From Megamerina dolium (Eukaryota > Arthropoda > Insecta > Diptera > Megamerinidae), in assembly GCA_963854835.1 (NCBI GenBank), contig OY978529.1, positions 33,786,055 through 33,850,054 on the forward strand: DNA of 64,000 bases, read 5' to 3'. The notes beneath the pieces are model-generated. The model was not told the origin of the DNA. It saw nothing but the letters and a program-made list of their open reading frames with translations, and did no database searches. A program made the translations under genes and the position numbers. Below, in pieces: positions 24,970 through 35,599 of this stretch. Numbering within the stretch: the first letter of the stretch is position 1; each line of letters begins with the position of its first letter.

Positions 24970-25560
24970 AGTAATAATTACCTCAAAATAATTTTCGTAT
25001 AATTTTCGAGCTCTCTTCCTCGCCACTGCAGCTTCTACTGAAGTCATGCGTGAGTTGACCCAAACCCATCCTACCAGGAGTGGCCCGTGACCAATCCTAT
25101 AATGGTTGATGTGTGTTTCTACCTAAGGTCAATAACGTTTTTAAGTGTGCTTCTTACTGAGTTGAGGTCACAGCAATTTAGCCGTCCTACAGATGGGAGA
25201 CAGAGAAGGTGATTTCTTCTACATTGAGTTTACATGTGACAATAAGGATTCCTAATATTTTATTTTAATTCTCGCTTGGCACTGCTTTTGTGCCCACTCT
25301 TGCGAGCACATCCGCCTCCGCTGTGTCCGGTACCCAACACAGCAGTATATTGTACTTCAAGAAAAATGAGTCAAGGGCTTTTATGACAACCTGGCTGTCA
25401 CTCAGAATAAAAATATCTCTGCAAGAGCTATTGTCATGCTTGATCTAAGGTAATGCAGTGTTAATTGCTTCGTCTTCTGCCTGAAACACATTACAGTCAT
25501 CAAGCAGGCTAAACTTAATCTCCAGTTTAAAGAGTTCCAAATAAACACATCCGAAATTGA
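24970..25560 (-). pseudogene. LINE fragment with RNase H domain
   Basis: Minus-strand frame from about 25530 to 25265 reads as the RNase H domain found at the C-terminus of some insect LINEs (I/R1-like or related clades). It has FQAEDEAINTALP (catalytic Glu), then one in-frame TAG, then DIFILSDSQVVIKALDSFF (catalytic Asp), LCWVP, and EADVLARVGTKAVPSE (last Asp). The segment normally between WVPGH and the KAD motif is shortened by a deletion. Downstream, LVTGHSW near 25085 resembles the TGH motif that follows RNase H in such LINEs. This is a different LINE clade from the RTE-like copies elsewhere in the window, which lack RNase H. The reverse-transcriptase part is not present. Confidence 0.75.
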
Positions 25561-26397
25561 TTATTTTTATAAGGAACGAAGAAAGAAAAACAAATCATTG
25601 TTATTCATAAGATCTGGCCAGCGCCAGTTGGGATGACCAATTCCATTAACTGCTGTTCTTACTGCTACTACTACTTCATCACTTCTTCTTCAATACAATA
25701 TATTCTTGCATAGCATTTTTCTTTTCTTTTCTCTTTCACTATATTTATATACGAGTATTGTAAATTTGTAAGTTTCTGTACATATACATTTTTTTTTTCA
25801 TAAAAAACCGACCGCAATAAACCTTTGCAAGCTGTTATTTGCTTTTTCAATAAATTCCACAACAATAAGGGAAATATCGTAAAACTACAACAACAATAAA
25901 GGCATCAAGGAATATTTCTGAGCCACGAATTTATATTGAGATGTATAGCAGCAACGACAACAACAATAAAAGCTGAAAATTACACAAAAATAATCATCAA
26001 ACTTGCAGGCAACTCGACCGAAAATGTAACAAATATAAAATGGAACAAAAGGGAGAACAATAAATGTAAATGTAACGTTGGAGTGTAAATGTAGTATTGT
26101 TATATTGAACTGGGATAAGCGGTAGAAGAGAGTGAGTGAGAGAGAGAGAGAGGGAGGGCAGCATTAATAGTCAACACAAGAACCCAGTGGGGAAAATGTT
26201 AACAATGCTTATGGTAGATACGATTCCAAAAGTGGCTCCCTATTTTATGCGGCGCAAATTTTGAATGCAAATTCTAATTCTCATAAACTAAAAATGCATG
26301 TTATCGCTTGATGAATGATTAGAACTGGTGCTCGAGCTGTAAATATGGAATAATGTGGGTTTTTCGCTATTTTTCTTATTAAAAAAAATAAATATTT
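25561..26397. other. AT-rich spacer, no gene seen
   Basis: Only low-complexity features: CAA-rich near 25880-25970, and (GA)n near 26131-26155. Confidence 0.55.
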
Positions 26398-26722
26398 CGC
26401 ACTTATAAGCCCCGAAGAACCCTTTGGCCGAACTTCTTTTCCAATACTGCTGTGCATGTTAAATTTTCGACAGTATTAGAAGGGACCTACTTATATTAGC
26501 CGGCTCCGAATGTCAGTACCCTTGTGACAGAGCTCATTTATAAGTTTTTTTATGGCAAATTTTCACTGCCGGTAGAATTACCAATTGCTTGCCGACCGTA
26601 CCGTGGGTACCGTTCGAAAGAAAAATCTCTTCGACATTAACGTTGTGATTCAGCCAGCGATTGAACCCACAATCTATAGATCAGAAAGCCAACGCACTAA
26701 CCACTGAGCTACGGCGCTCAAC
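26398..26722 (-). mobile_element. tRNA-derived SINE (copy C)
   Basis: Minus strand, about 325 bp. The tRNA-like head has the A box TAGCTCAGTGG (26701-26711) and a B-box-like GGTTCAATCGC (26657-26667), 33 bp apart. The body matches copy B almost end to end ('cagtattagaagggacctactta', 'tataagcccc' at the 3' end). I could not find a convincing target duplication. It lies at the left edge of dispersed-repeat array 5. Confidence 0.85.
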
Positions 26723-26744
26723 CATTTCTCTGATTATTTCAACA

Positions 26745-27655
26745 AAATATATCACTTCTAAAGGAGTCAAATATAAGGTCGATCAACATTACATTTGGTA
26801 GCCGCCACTAGAATATTCAAATGTATAAACCATTAATACCATTAATTTTGTATCTACAACCTTACTTCGATATATACTTATCCTCTATCTTCACCCCTTT
26901 GGAGGACTCCCCTACAATATTGAAATTTGAATAAAGTACGCTTCCAGTCCATCCAGGGTGTTCCTAGATTAATAGAATATATGACCATATCCCATTAATT
27001 TTTGTCTCATATTATTCGCTTCAAATGTACTTAGAATATAGTATCTCTATACCATAATGAAGCTGCGATACAAAATTAATGAAAAACAGCTGGTATCTAC
27101 AAGTAACTTCTTAACTATATAAGAATCATCTCTAGATTCTCTAGAATCATCTCCCTTAAGGTGACTGTCGTACAAAATGAATCCAAAAACTCTTGAAAAT
27201 CGTCAAATAGCTACCCAGGAATCGCCTCTAGGTGGATGAAATGTTATTCCGATCACCAATATATTTTCCAAATAAATGACTTATGACTATCTACACTGCT
27301 GTCACATAAAATGAACGGAAAACATTTGAAAATTGACAAAACTCCACATAGCTGCAAGAAATTGTCTCTAGGTGAATGAAATGTAACTCCGACTCCGATT
27401 AATTTTACCTCCCCGATATTTCTTCCGAACATACTTAATGCCAATCATCACGCCTTAGAGCTGCATCCCTACCCCTTATGGGTGCTACCATATGAAATGA
27501 ACCCAAAATATTTGAAAGTCGAGAAAAGTTGGAAAAGTTGTAAAGAAATCATCTCTTAGTGGATGAAATGTACAACAGACCCTTAACATTTTTACATTTC
27601 CAACCTTTCTCCCGAACATACGTAATCCCAATCTCACGCCTCCAAAATTAATAGG
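26745..27655 (+). repeat. Dispersed degenerate tandem repeat, array 5
   Basis: Several units with 'cctctaggtggatgaaatgt' (near 27225, 27365, 27555), 'cttccgaacatacttaat', CCCATTAATTTTT (near 26990), 'catgaaatgaa..gaaaat..gacaaa'. Unit spacing of about 130-170 bp between the GGTGGATGAAATG phrases is unusually regular here. Confidence 0.78.
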
Positions 27656-27968
27656 TTTTTTTTATAAAAAAAACAATAAATAATAAAATAAATATTAAAT
27701 AAAATAAATATTTATAATAATAAAATAAATACTTACATTTCTTTAGTTACTTTACTTACCGCATCGTTTACTAGCTAATACATAAACGAATTATTGAGTT
27801 GATTAGCAACGATTTTACCACCGGGGAATATCAGTTCAAATTTTAGTTGCATTCTAACCTTTTGTCCTTCTCGTAAACTCACGCAGCGGTACTACACACC
27901 ATGGGCTTGGCTTGACTGTATCATTTCTGTTGTATTTCATTTTATTTGTTTGTTCATTCGTATTTGTA
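27656..27968. other. A/T-rich spacer
   Basis: AATAAAT-rich stretch at 27665-27735, otherwise nothing recognised. Confidence 0.6.
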
Positions 27969-29558
27969 TTTTTATACCCTGCATAATGCAATATGCATGG
28001 TATATTCATTTCGGTCAGATGTTTGTGTCCACTTGAAGGAATCTCCGGAGATATAGACATGGATATATATTCGTGATCAGCGTCGATTAAATTTTCGATT
28101 TAACGATGTCCGTCCGTCCGTCCGTCCGTCCGTCCGTCCGTCTGTCTGTCACCTGGCTGGTTCGCACGATAACTTGAGTAAATATTGAGCTATTTCGATG
28201 AAATTTGGCATAAGTAATCTATGATCCAAGGGTACGGAGGGGATTGATATTGGGCATGATCGGTCAATAACCACGCCCACACCAAGCATTCAAAGCGACT
28301 AACCTCGAAATTTTCAAAATCTTTAACTTGCTATAACTCACATAATATACGACTTGGGACAACAATATTTTGCACATGGAGTTATATTATACTACTATAT
28401 AACCTCGCCAAAAGTGGGTGAGCCACGCCTACTTTCTAGCGTAGCTCCCATACAAAGTGTCTGTACTTCTTTTAAATTGAAACTGCTGTAACTTCTACAA
28501 TCTTCTGTCTAGAATAACCATAATTGACACTTAGATTAACACGGCAGTCGGAAATGATATGGCAGAAAATCAATGTGCCACGCCCACTCCTTTTTGGGTC
28601 TCCCATCCAAAGTTGCGGAAATTAAAAAAAATGTTACCGGTTATAACTTGCAAACTATTCAGCGTAGAATAACGAGATTTAAGGTGTGGATTAGTATTGT
28701 ACGAACAACTAGGCTCACAGAAAATGGGCGCACCACGCCCAGTGTTTATCGTAGCCCCATACAAATTTTAAATTGAAACAGCTGTAACTTCGGCAATCTT
28801 CTGTCTAGAATAACCGTAATTGACACTTAAATTAATATCGTAGTCGGCAAAAATCTGGCAGAAAATCAGTGTGCCACGCCCACTCCTTCATGGGTCTCCC
28901 ATACAAAGTCGAGTGAATTAAATTAAAATTTTAAGCTCCATAGCTTACAAACCATTTAGCCTAAGACAACGAGACTTAGGGTATGGATTAGTATTGTACG
29001 AGCAACTAGGCTCACAGAAAATGGGCGCACCACGCCCAGTGTTTATCGTAGCCCCCATACAAATTTTAAATTGAAACAGCTGTAACTTCGGCAATCTTCT
29101 GTCTAGAATAACCATAATTGACACTTAAATTAATATAGTAGTCAGCAAAAATCTGGCAGAAAATCAGCGTACCACGCCCATTTCTTATTGGGGCTCCCAT
29201 ACAAAGTTGAGGAAATTAAACAAAAATGTTAACCACCATAACTTAGAAACTATTCAACTTAGGACACCAAATTTAAGGTGTGGATTAACATTGAAAAATT
29301 AATTGGATTTACTAGAAAGTGGTAAGCCACGCCCACTTTTTATATAGCTCCCATACTAAGCCTCGGAATTATCTTAAAATCCTTTTACTTCGTAAAAGTC
29401 AACCATATTTCGGGTGTAAATTAGTAGTATATGCAAAAATTGTTTCTCGAAAAGTGGAAATAAAAGAAAAGTTGGATATTCGAGTAAACTTTTTATATAC
29501 AAATCTACATATGCAGGGTATAGTTTGGTCGGCCCCAGCCGACTGTAAGGAGATTTTT
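27969..29558 (+). mobile_element. DINE-1/Helentron-like non-autonomous element, copy 1
   Basis: Non-coding element. The subterminal inverted repeat TATACCCTGCAT (27973-27984) pairs with ATGCAGGGTATA (29511-29522). A (GTCC)n tract lies at 28108-28150. The core has repeated CCACGCCCACT phrases. A 3' hairpin, GTCGGC-CCCA-GCCGAC (29528-29543), sits just before the end GGAGATTTTT. It lies between T-runs. This layout (subterminal repeats, microsatellite, hairpin near the 3' end, insertion at T-rich sites, 'cacgcccac' blocks) is that of INE-1/DINE-1 elements of flies, which are mobilised by Helentrons. The core holds three tandem units of about 300 bp, beginning near 28571, 28871 and 29168; copy 2 has two. 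The assignment rests on structure and remembered similarity. Confidence 0.7.
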
Positions 29559-30540
29559 TCAATTCATTTTCACATCACATTTTGTTTTTATGATTTTCGT
29601 TGATTCTACGTTTATTTATTTTTTCAATTTTTTTACTTTATGCTTTTTTCATTTTTTTTCTTTTTGTAGTAATTCAACATTCTTTCCAAAATACGCGCTA
29701 CTGAATGCTTTAGATTAAACGCATACGTTAGGCAACACAAAAAGCCAACTTGAAAACAATAAATGAACACAAAATGAATGTCCAGCTATGCATATAGTAT
29801 ACTAATATAGATACTAATATACAAATCTATGTACGAGTACATATGTTTGTAGGACTGTGTAGATGCACTGTTGAACACATGTGCAAATAGTATATAGTTT
29901 GAATGAATATTTGCTTCGTTGGTCAGTGATGTTCATTTGTTATAGTTATTGTTGTCTATTTACTGGCTAAATTTATGCTTGAATTGGAATTGGATATTCA
30001 GAATAATTTAGACATGATGACTATGCATGCTTGAAATATAACATACATAACTATGTATGTTATGTGTAGATTTGTATTAAACTAAAAAAAACAATACCTA
30101 CGTTGACTGAGAAATTATTGAAAAATGTTGAGAAATTATGAAATAAAAGAACAATACTTTTTCATTTGTACATTTCAATTGAAATTACACTTGATCGCAA
30201 AATGATTTGTTTGATTAAAACTGACTTCATGTTCCACTTACCAGTACACATGGCATGGTACAACGTGACGTATGATGATAATTTCTTGCATTCCTTTCAT
30301 TCCTAATTTCTTCACTTATTCTGTTGAAAGTTTATACTTGGTTATACTTTTATTTTAGCTTGAGCTAAAAGTCCATTGTGAATATCAAACAAATGTCAGC
30401 AAATACGAACACTTTTCGAACTTGCATCAATGGATTTATTCTGAATACAACCTAAGCGTGCATAATGTGAACTCAGTAGACACAATCCAAACAAACGACG
30501 ACTAAAGTACGACGAAATGCAGACGTTACATAACCTAGAA
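29559..30540. other. AT-rich spacer, no gene seen
   Basis: No coding or structured feature recognised. Confidence 0.55.
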
Positions 30541-31323
30541 AAGTTCTAATCCAAATTAAAATCTTGTATTTTTTCTAAGGATTTCATAAAAAAAACTCCA
30601 AAATTCACAAACCATAATTCCCTGAGTCAAGTTCTTTAGACTTAACTCTCTCTCTCTCTCTCTCTTATGGCGAATTTCGTCAAAATAGCTCAGACAGATG
30701 GATGGACGGACATTATTAGATCAACTATTTAGGTGACGTTCATCAGGAATATATATACTTTATTATATTTTCGGAGATTCCCTCAAGTGGTTACAAACAT
30801 CTGATCGAAAGGAATATACCACATCATAAAAATTCACATTAATTTCAGATGTCCAAATCGAAATATCAACACTATTTTTTAAATGGGTTTCTTACGAATT
30901 TTATTCATGGAATCGCAAAATATCGAACACAGAAAGGATGATAATAAATATATAAATATAATCCTAAAAATGAAAATTCTACTAAACTACCCAAATTATA
31001 ATTCCTTAAATCAAATTCCCTAAGATAAAATTCCTTAAAACACTAAAAATAAAATCCCCGAAATTTAGGATGTCTGGAAAGTCTAAATCGAAATAATAAA
31101 ACTTTTTATAAAATGGGTGTCACATGATTTTCTCATACGAAAATTCAAATTCTAGGAATCCTAATATACATATATAGTATAAATCCCCAACTAATTTGAA
31201 ATCCCCAGAAATAGAATCCCTTATCAATTTCAGATGTTAGAAAAGTCTAAGTCCAAGTAACAAAACGTTTGTTTCTTACGGATTTCTAATATGTAATCGC
31301 AAAATACTCAAACTACAATTCTT
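30541..31323. repeat. Second tandem-repeat family (about 175-215 bp units)
   Basis: The phrases 'atttcagatgt', 'aagtctaaatcgaa', 'aaaatgggtgtc', 'tcttacgaattt', 'aatcgcaaaat', 'ctacaattccttaaatcaaattcc' recur in the same order starting near 30843, 31058 and 31232. They differ from the dispersed repeat of the other arrays. The array contains a DINE-1-like relic (30667-30822) and a (CT)n tract (30645-30666). It is cut at 31323 by a TTAA MITE; related phrases resume at 32695. Confidence 0.6.
30667..30822 (-). mobile_element. Old 5'-end relic of a DINE-1-like element
   Basis: Read on the minus strand it matches the first 200 bp of the elements at 28.0 and 45.4 kb, with small gaps: 'ggtatattc', 'tcggagattccctcaagtgg' (plus-strand form), 'tcagaatatata'-type sequence, a degraded GTCC tract, and 'gagctattt..cgaaattcgcc'. 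It is far more diverged than the two long copies. Confidence 0.65.
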
Positions 31324-31327
31324 TTAA

Positions 31328-32690
31328 GGGGCACAACTAGTTTGACCGCTTGAAAAAAAGTGATTTTTGTGAATTGTTTAAAAAAAAGTATTGCATCGAA
31401 TGTTTTAAAATTACTTACTTACTTACTTACTTATGTGACCATAACAACCGAATATCGATTTAGGCCGAAAATAACATACTTCGCCAGCCATCTCTGTTCT
31501 TCGCTAGCTGGCGCCAGTTAGAAATTCCAAGCGCCGTCAGGTTCTCCAGTACTTGGTCTTTCACCGGAGGTTTGGTCTACCTCTTCTGCGGCGTCCTCCA
31601 GCGGGTTCCGAATATAACACCCTCTTAGCTGGAGCGTGTTCTTCCATTCGCTCGACATGAGCGCAGCCGCTGGATTTTGATGCGCTTTACTATGTCAATA
31701 TCGGCATACAGCTCGTACAGCTCATGGTTGTACCTTATTCGGTACTCGCCACCAACGCAAATAGGTCCAAAGATCTTGCGCAGGACTTTTCTCTCGAAAA
31801 CTCCAAGCATTCGCTCATCCGAAGTGGAAATTGTCCAGGATTCAGCGCCATATGTTAGGACAGGCATGATGAGAGACTTGTAGAGTGTAGTTTTCGTTCT
31901 TCGAGAGAGGGCTCGACTTCCCAATTGCTTACTCAGCCCAAAGTAACACCTGTTAGCAAGAGTTATCCTGTTATACTGCTGTTAATGCTGGTTCCAAGAT
32001 AGACAAAGTCCCTTACTACTTCAAAAGCGTAGTTGTCAACAGTGACGTGCTGTCCAAGACGCCGTTTTAAAATTATGTAGATATATTTGTGCATAAATAA
32101 TGAATACAAAGTAATTTTTTCAAATGAAAATATTCGATTTTCAGCAAGTTATCCACCATCACCTGAGTCTTCAAAAAAAAAGTTTTCCCACTGCTGCAGT
32201 GATTGTAGCCTTCGCAGTGCCTGAAATAAAAAACAAACCAAATATTTTATTGAACTAGATTATACAATGACGCTCGATTGTAAAAAAAATTAAAATGCAA
32301 CAAAATGGCGGATTTGTGGAAAAAAATTAAAATCTTGCTGAAAAATCTGATGGTTTCTGGCCTGGCATAATTATATTTTTCATCCAATCATAAAACTGGA
32401 GGGTCATTGTATGGGAAAACAAATACAAAATAAACTAAAAGAAGACCCAAGTCGATCGGATTGTTTGTTATCAAGTTACAGCTGCAGCAAATTTGAAAAA
32501 TGTAGTTTTGAGAAAAACGCGTTTAAAGATAAAAGTACTGATTTCATTGTTCATTGCAGCTACTCTGTAAAAGGCTGTAACTCAGAAACTATTTGAGATT
32601 TTAACTTGAGATTTTAATATGTTATTTTTAAAGGTATAAATTATCAAAAAATGCATCGAAATTTGTAAAATTTCAAACTAGTTGTGCCCC
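31328..32690. mobile_element. TTAA-flanked MITE (piggyBac-like), interrupted by a LINE
   Basis: Perfect 18-bp inverted ends lie at 31328-31345 and 32673-32690 (GGGGCACAACTAGTTTGA), flanked by TTAA at 31324-31327 and 32691-32694. A 650-bp LINE plus its 12-bp target duplication sits inside; without it the element is about 701 bp. There is no transposase. TTAA duplications are the hallmark of the piggyBac superfamily. The right half ('aaatttgaaaaatgtagttttgagaaaaacgcg', near 32490-32520) resembles the corresponding part of the element at 38.1 kb. Confidence 0.82.
31414..32063 (-). mobile_element. RTE-like LINE, 5'-truncated, with (TAAG)n tail
   Basis: Minus-strand 3' piece of the LINE at 61.98 kb. 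It ends (left) in a (TTAC)n run, the complement of the (TAAG)n 3' tail typical of RTE-type elements. The 12-bp target duplication GTTTTAAAATTA lies at 31402-31413 and 32064-32075. Its frame (31924 to 31625) encodes the conserved C-terminal stretch with YGAESWTISTSDERMLGVFE and FGPICVGGEYRIRYN. An 8-bp deletion then shifts the frame before the usual RWLGHVERM. It keeps 15 residues that are deleted in the 62-kb copy. Confidence 0.9.
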
Positions 32691-32694
32691 TTAA

Positions 32695-33600
32695 TCAAAT
32701 TCTCTAAATCAGCATACAAAAAAAAAATTTCGTAAATGCTCTAAAAATGAATTCCACAAACAAAATCCCAAAAATTATTGCATTTCAAAAGCAGTAAAGC
32801 TTTTTTTTTAAATTGATTTCATTCCAGCCAAAATTCTTGAAAATCAATATCCCAGAATAATAAAATTACAAAAAAAAATAAAATCCCCAGCAATTTGTGC
32901 CTCAGCCCAGCAATCATATCTGCCAAAGGTCTAACAATACATTGGAAAGTAGATGCGGCAATGGATCTAACATTGTTTACTCAGTCTGTGCTGCTTTTTT
33001 ATTCAAATATATTCTGCTTACTAAGCGGAATAAGAGCACCTCATAGTCCGGGTAAATAGAATCGAAACAAGATTAAAAAAAAAAAAACAATACCAATAAA
33101 GAGTAAATCAAGGCCCAGGGAATATCGAAACAGAACCAAATCCAGGGAGGAACACTACTGAACGTGCACCCATCGACATAATGGAAATTGGCCTGACAGA
33201 TAGCAAATTGAATCACAGATATTAGGTTAGATCACCAAACTTAAACCAGAGGATAGGCCATTGCGATACCGTGATGATCTAACCTAATATCATTTGTATA
33301 AAATCTAAATCGCTAGCCGAAAACACGACTACTAATAGATCAAAGTGTCGCATAGCCCACAAAATGACTCTCCGTGTGTTCTTGAGTATCTAAACAGACA
33401 GTGTTGCTTTCTCGTAACTTATGCATGAAAACCGTTAGTTCCTACATTCGTTACGCGATCCATAGTGTTTTTGCGCCCATGTAACCTTAAAAGAGGCGAT
33501 CTTATACCGGGCGCATAAATCACATAAGAAAAACAAGTATAATTTCCTCAAATTCTGCTTAGTCTTCATAAAAGGTAGTTCAAAACTGGGATCAGGGTGG
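32695..33600. other. Repeat remnant and spacer, no gene seen
   Basis: The first ~200 bp resume the tandem family of 30.5-31.3 kb ('aaattctctaaatc', 'aaaatccc'). The rest is not recognised except for the hairpin at 33219. Confidence 0.5.
33219..33290. repeat. Perfect 16-bp inverted repeat with 40-bp loop
   Basis: ATATTAGGTTAGATCA at 33219-33234 is exactly complementary to 33275-33290. The loop has no recognised feature. It could be a terminal-repeat relic or a foldback. Confidence 0.85.
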
Positions 33601-34429
33601 GTAGAGTATCGAATGGTGGGATTGTCATAGCTTGAACTGATCTTATGGCCACGGGAATGTTCAAAGTTGCTTCAGTTTTAAACTATGGCATTTCGTTCGA
33701 GCTTTCGAAAAGTCAGAATGTCCGAACGGAAGGAGGAGTTTAACGGACAGGCCTTCATTTTGCTGGAAAATGAATACCTTCCCGTGAAACTCGTGCATTC
33801 CTTTAGAAATCCACTGTATATTTTCTTGCAACATTTTTAACTTGCTACCATATCATTTGCTAGGAATTTCGAATTTTATTATGAGAATGAGAGTAAGTGT
33901 GTGTGTGTGTGTGTGTGAGAATATGTTTGCGAGTGAATGCACATCAAGCAGAAAATGCGAATACAAAAGATTAATAATCTTTTTACTACTGTTGTTGTTC
34001 TATGCCTTAGTATGTATGTCATCTTCTTCTTTTGAAATCTTGCGTTCTTTCTTTTTGCCATTCATTCATCCATTCATTCATTCCTTTGTTGTCTTCTTTT
34101 TGCTTCTCTATGCTTACTTACTTAAGCGCATTGAAAGTAAAAGCTTTGGCTCTTATTATCCGGGTTGCCAGGAACTTATGAAAATACTCATAAATTGTCA
34201 TTAAAGCGAAAACTAAGGGAAAAATAGAAAATCGCTAAACATTAACCCAGTTTGGACTAACAGAAAAATAAGAATCAAAGTAAAAATAAGTAACGCAGTA
34301 TTTTGCCTCGAAATATCGATTATCTCTGGTAACACTTAGCGCTGCAAGTCATATTACACTGCGTTTGAAATTTCGTGTTTCGAAAATTCATGAGGAAATT
34401 CATGCAATTCGATTCTAAATCGAAACACG
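33601..34429. other. Spacer with (GT)n, no gene seen
   Basis: (GT)n at 33897-33918 inside a 120-codon frame (33842-34204) of low-complexity composition. The frame shows no domain and I do not call it a gene. ATTC-rich run at 34063-34085. Confidence 0.5.
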
Positions 34430-35500
34430 CTGTACATCGTTAGTTCAAACGATTTTGTTCTGCAGATTTTAATGTCACAGATGCATCTCGGCCTTGCTGT
34501 CTAATCTACAAATTGCCGGTAAAAATCTATATGCAACCACTTATCATATCGTGGAGGAACTAAACATTGTTCAGGAAAGTGTTTTCACCGATTTCATTCT
34601 GAATATTTCAATGTAAATGATGCAGGTCGGTCTGTCTAATTATGGAAATTGGAGACGACAGTCTGCAAAAACCCGGCGAAAATCCAAATGCAACCCGTTA
34701 TGATATTACAAAAGAGCTATACATTGCTTACAGAACTTACTTACTTACTTACTTACTAATGTGGCCATTACAACCGAAAATCGATTTAGGTCGAATCTAG
34801 CATGCTTCACCAGCTAACTCTTTTCTTCCACCGGAGATTAAGTCTGCGTCTTCTGCGTCGTTCACCATCAGATTCCGAATATAAACCCTTCTTAGCAGGA
34901 GCGTGTTCTTCCATTCTATGCTCAAAGAACTGTTTGCAATTATTTGCGCGCAGGTGGATTCATCAAAAAGCTTGAGCTGAATGAGAAAGATTTACTTGAC
35001 CGCATTTGCGAATGCAATACATTTTTTGAAATGGTTCGAAAACAGGCAACTTTTTAAACGAGTGGTTTCTGGCGATGGGAATTGAATGATGTACGACAAC
35101 ATGAAGCTCAAATGGTCATGGAAGAAGCGATCGGAAGCAACCGCAAAGCCATGATTGACGAATAAATATGTGATATGCTATTGGTGGGTGGCGAAGTTCT
35201 ACAATGAGCTGCTAATGAAATTGAGGGCACTAATCAAGCTAAAGCAACCGGAATTGACGATACCACAAAGTTTTATCTTTCAGCAAGACAACGCGAGGCC
35301 ATACACATTTTTCGTTGGGAAGTTTTGATCCATACACCAATCAGCCTTGACGTTGCATTTTCAGACTATCATCTATTCCCGTAGATATTGTAGTTTAAAA
35401 ATGTCTGCGAAAAATTCATTCTTCTTCTGCCGAAACCCACAAAAATTCTAGGAATCATGGCTCTTTTTGATTTTCGAAAGTATTGTAAGAAAAATTAACA
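34430..35500 (+). pseudogene. Ancient mariner transposase remnant, split by a LINE
   Basis: Heavily decayed plus-strand transposase. The N-terminal part (34430-34731) has a helix-turn-helix-like YHIVEELNIVQ segment, and the same segment recurs about 140-150 bp on as YDITKELYIAY, a partial duplication. After the LINE at 34738-34925 the gene continues with the linker (KKLELNEKDLLDRICECN), then VVSGDGN (first Asp motif), MYDNMKLKWSWKKRSEATAKP, and ICYWW. Next come QQDNARPYT (second Asp) and WEVL...FSDYHLFP (third Asp). Many stops and frame changes. No terminal repeats recognised. Confidence 0.8.
34738..34925 (-). mobile_element. RTE-like LINE 3' tail inserted in a mariner
   Basis: 188-bp minus-strand 3' end with (TTAC)n at its left edge, followed by 'taatgtggccattacaaccgaaa', matching the ends of the 31.4- and 62-kb copies. 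It carries internal deletions. The short repeat AGAACT at 34732-34737 and 34926-34931 may be the target duplication. The mariner protein reads on across it. Confidence 0.85.
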
Positions 35501-35599
35501 CATTAACACATTAACAATATCATAATTTAACTCAATGAACGACATATTTTATGGACAGTATGCTGGTTTTAACAATTGTACTGGGAAAACCACAATTTT

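Noticed and set aside
26650..26722. Possible functional tRNA gene
   Set aside because: The A and B boxes are present, but the cloverleaf pairing is poor and the sequence continues into a repeated SINE body shared with other copies.
28108..28150. Stand-alone (GTCC)n microsatellite
   Set aside because: The same tract is at the same place in the copy at 45.6 kb, so it is part of the DINE-1-like element.
28573..28776. Open frames within the DINE-1-like elements (also 46014-46307)
   Set aside because: They arise on both strands of non-coding core repeats and differ between copies.
31411..31434. Independent (TTAC)n microsatellite
   Set aside because: It is the 3' tail of the inserted LINE; the same tail occurs at 34738 and about 63600.
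33842..34204. 120-codon open frame with repeated Val-Cys
   Set aside because: It reads through a (GT)n microsatellite and ATTC-rich DNA; low complexity.
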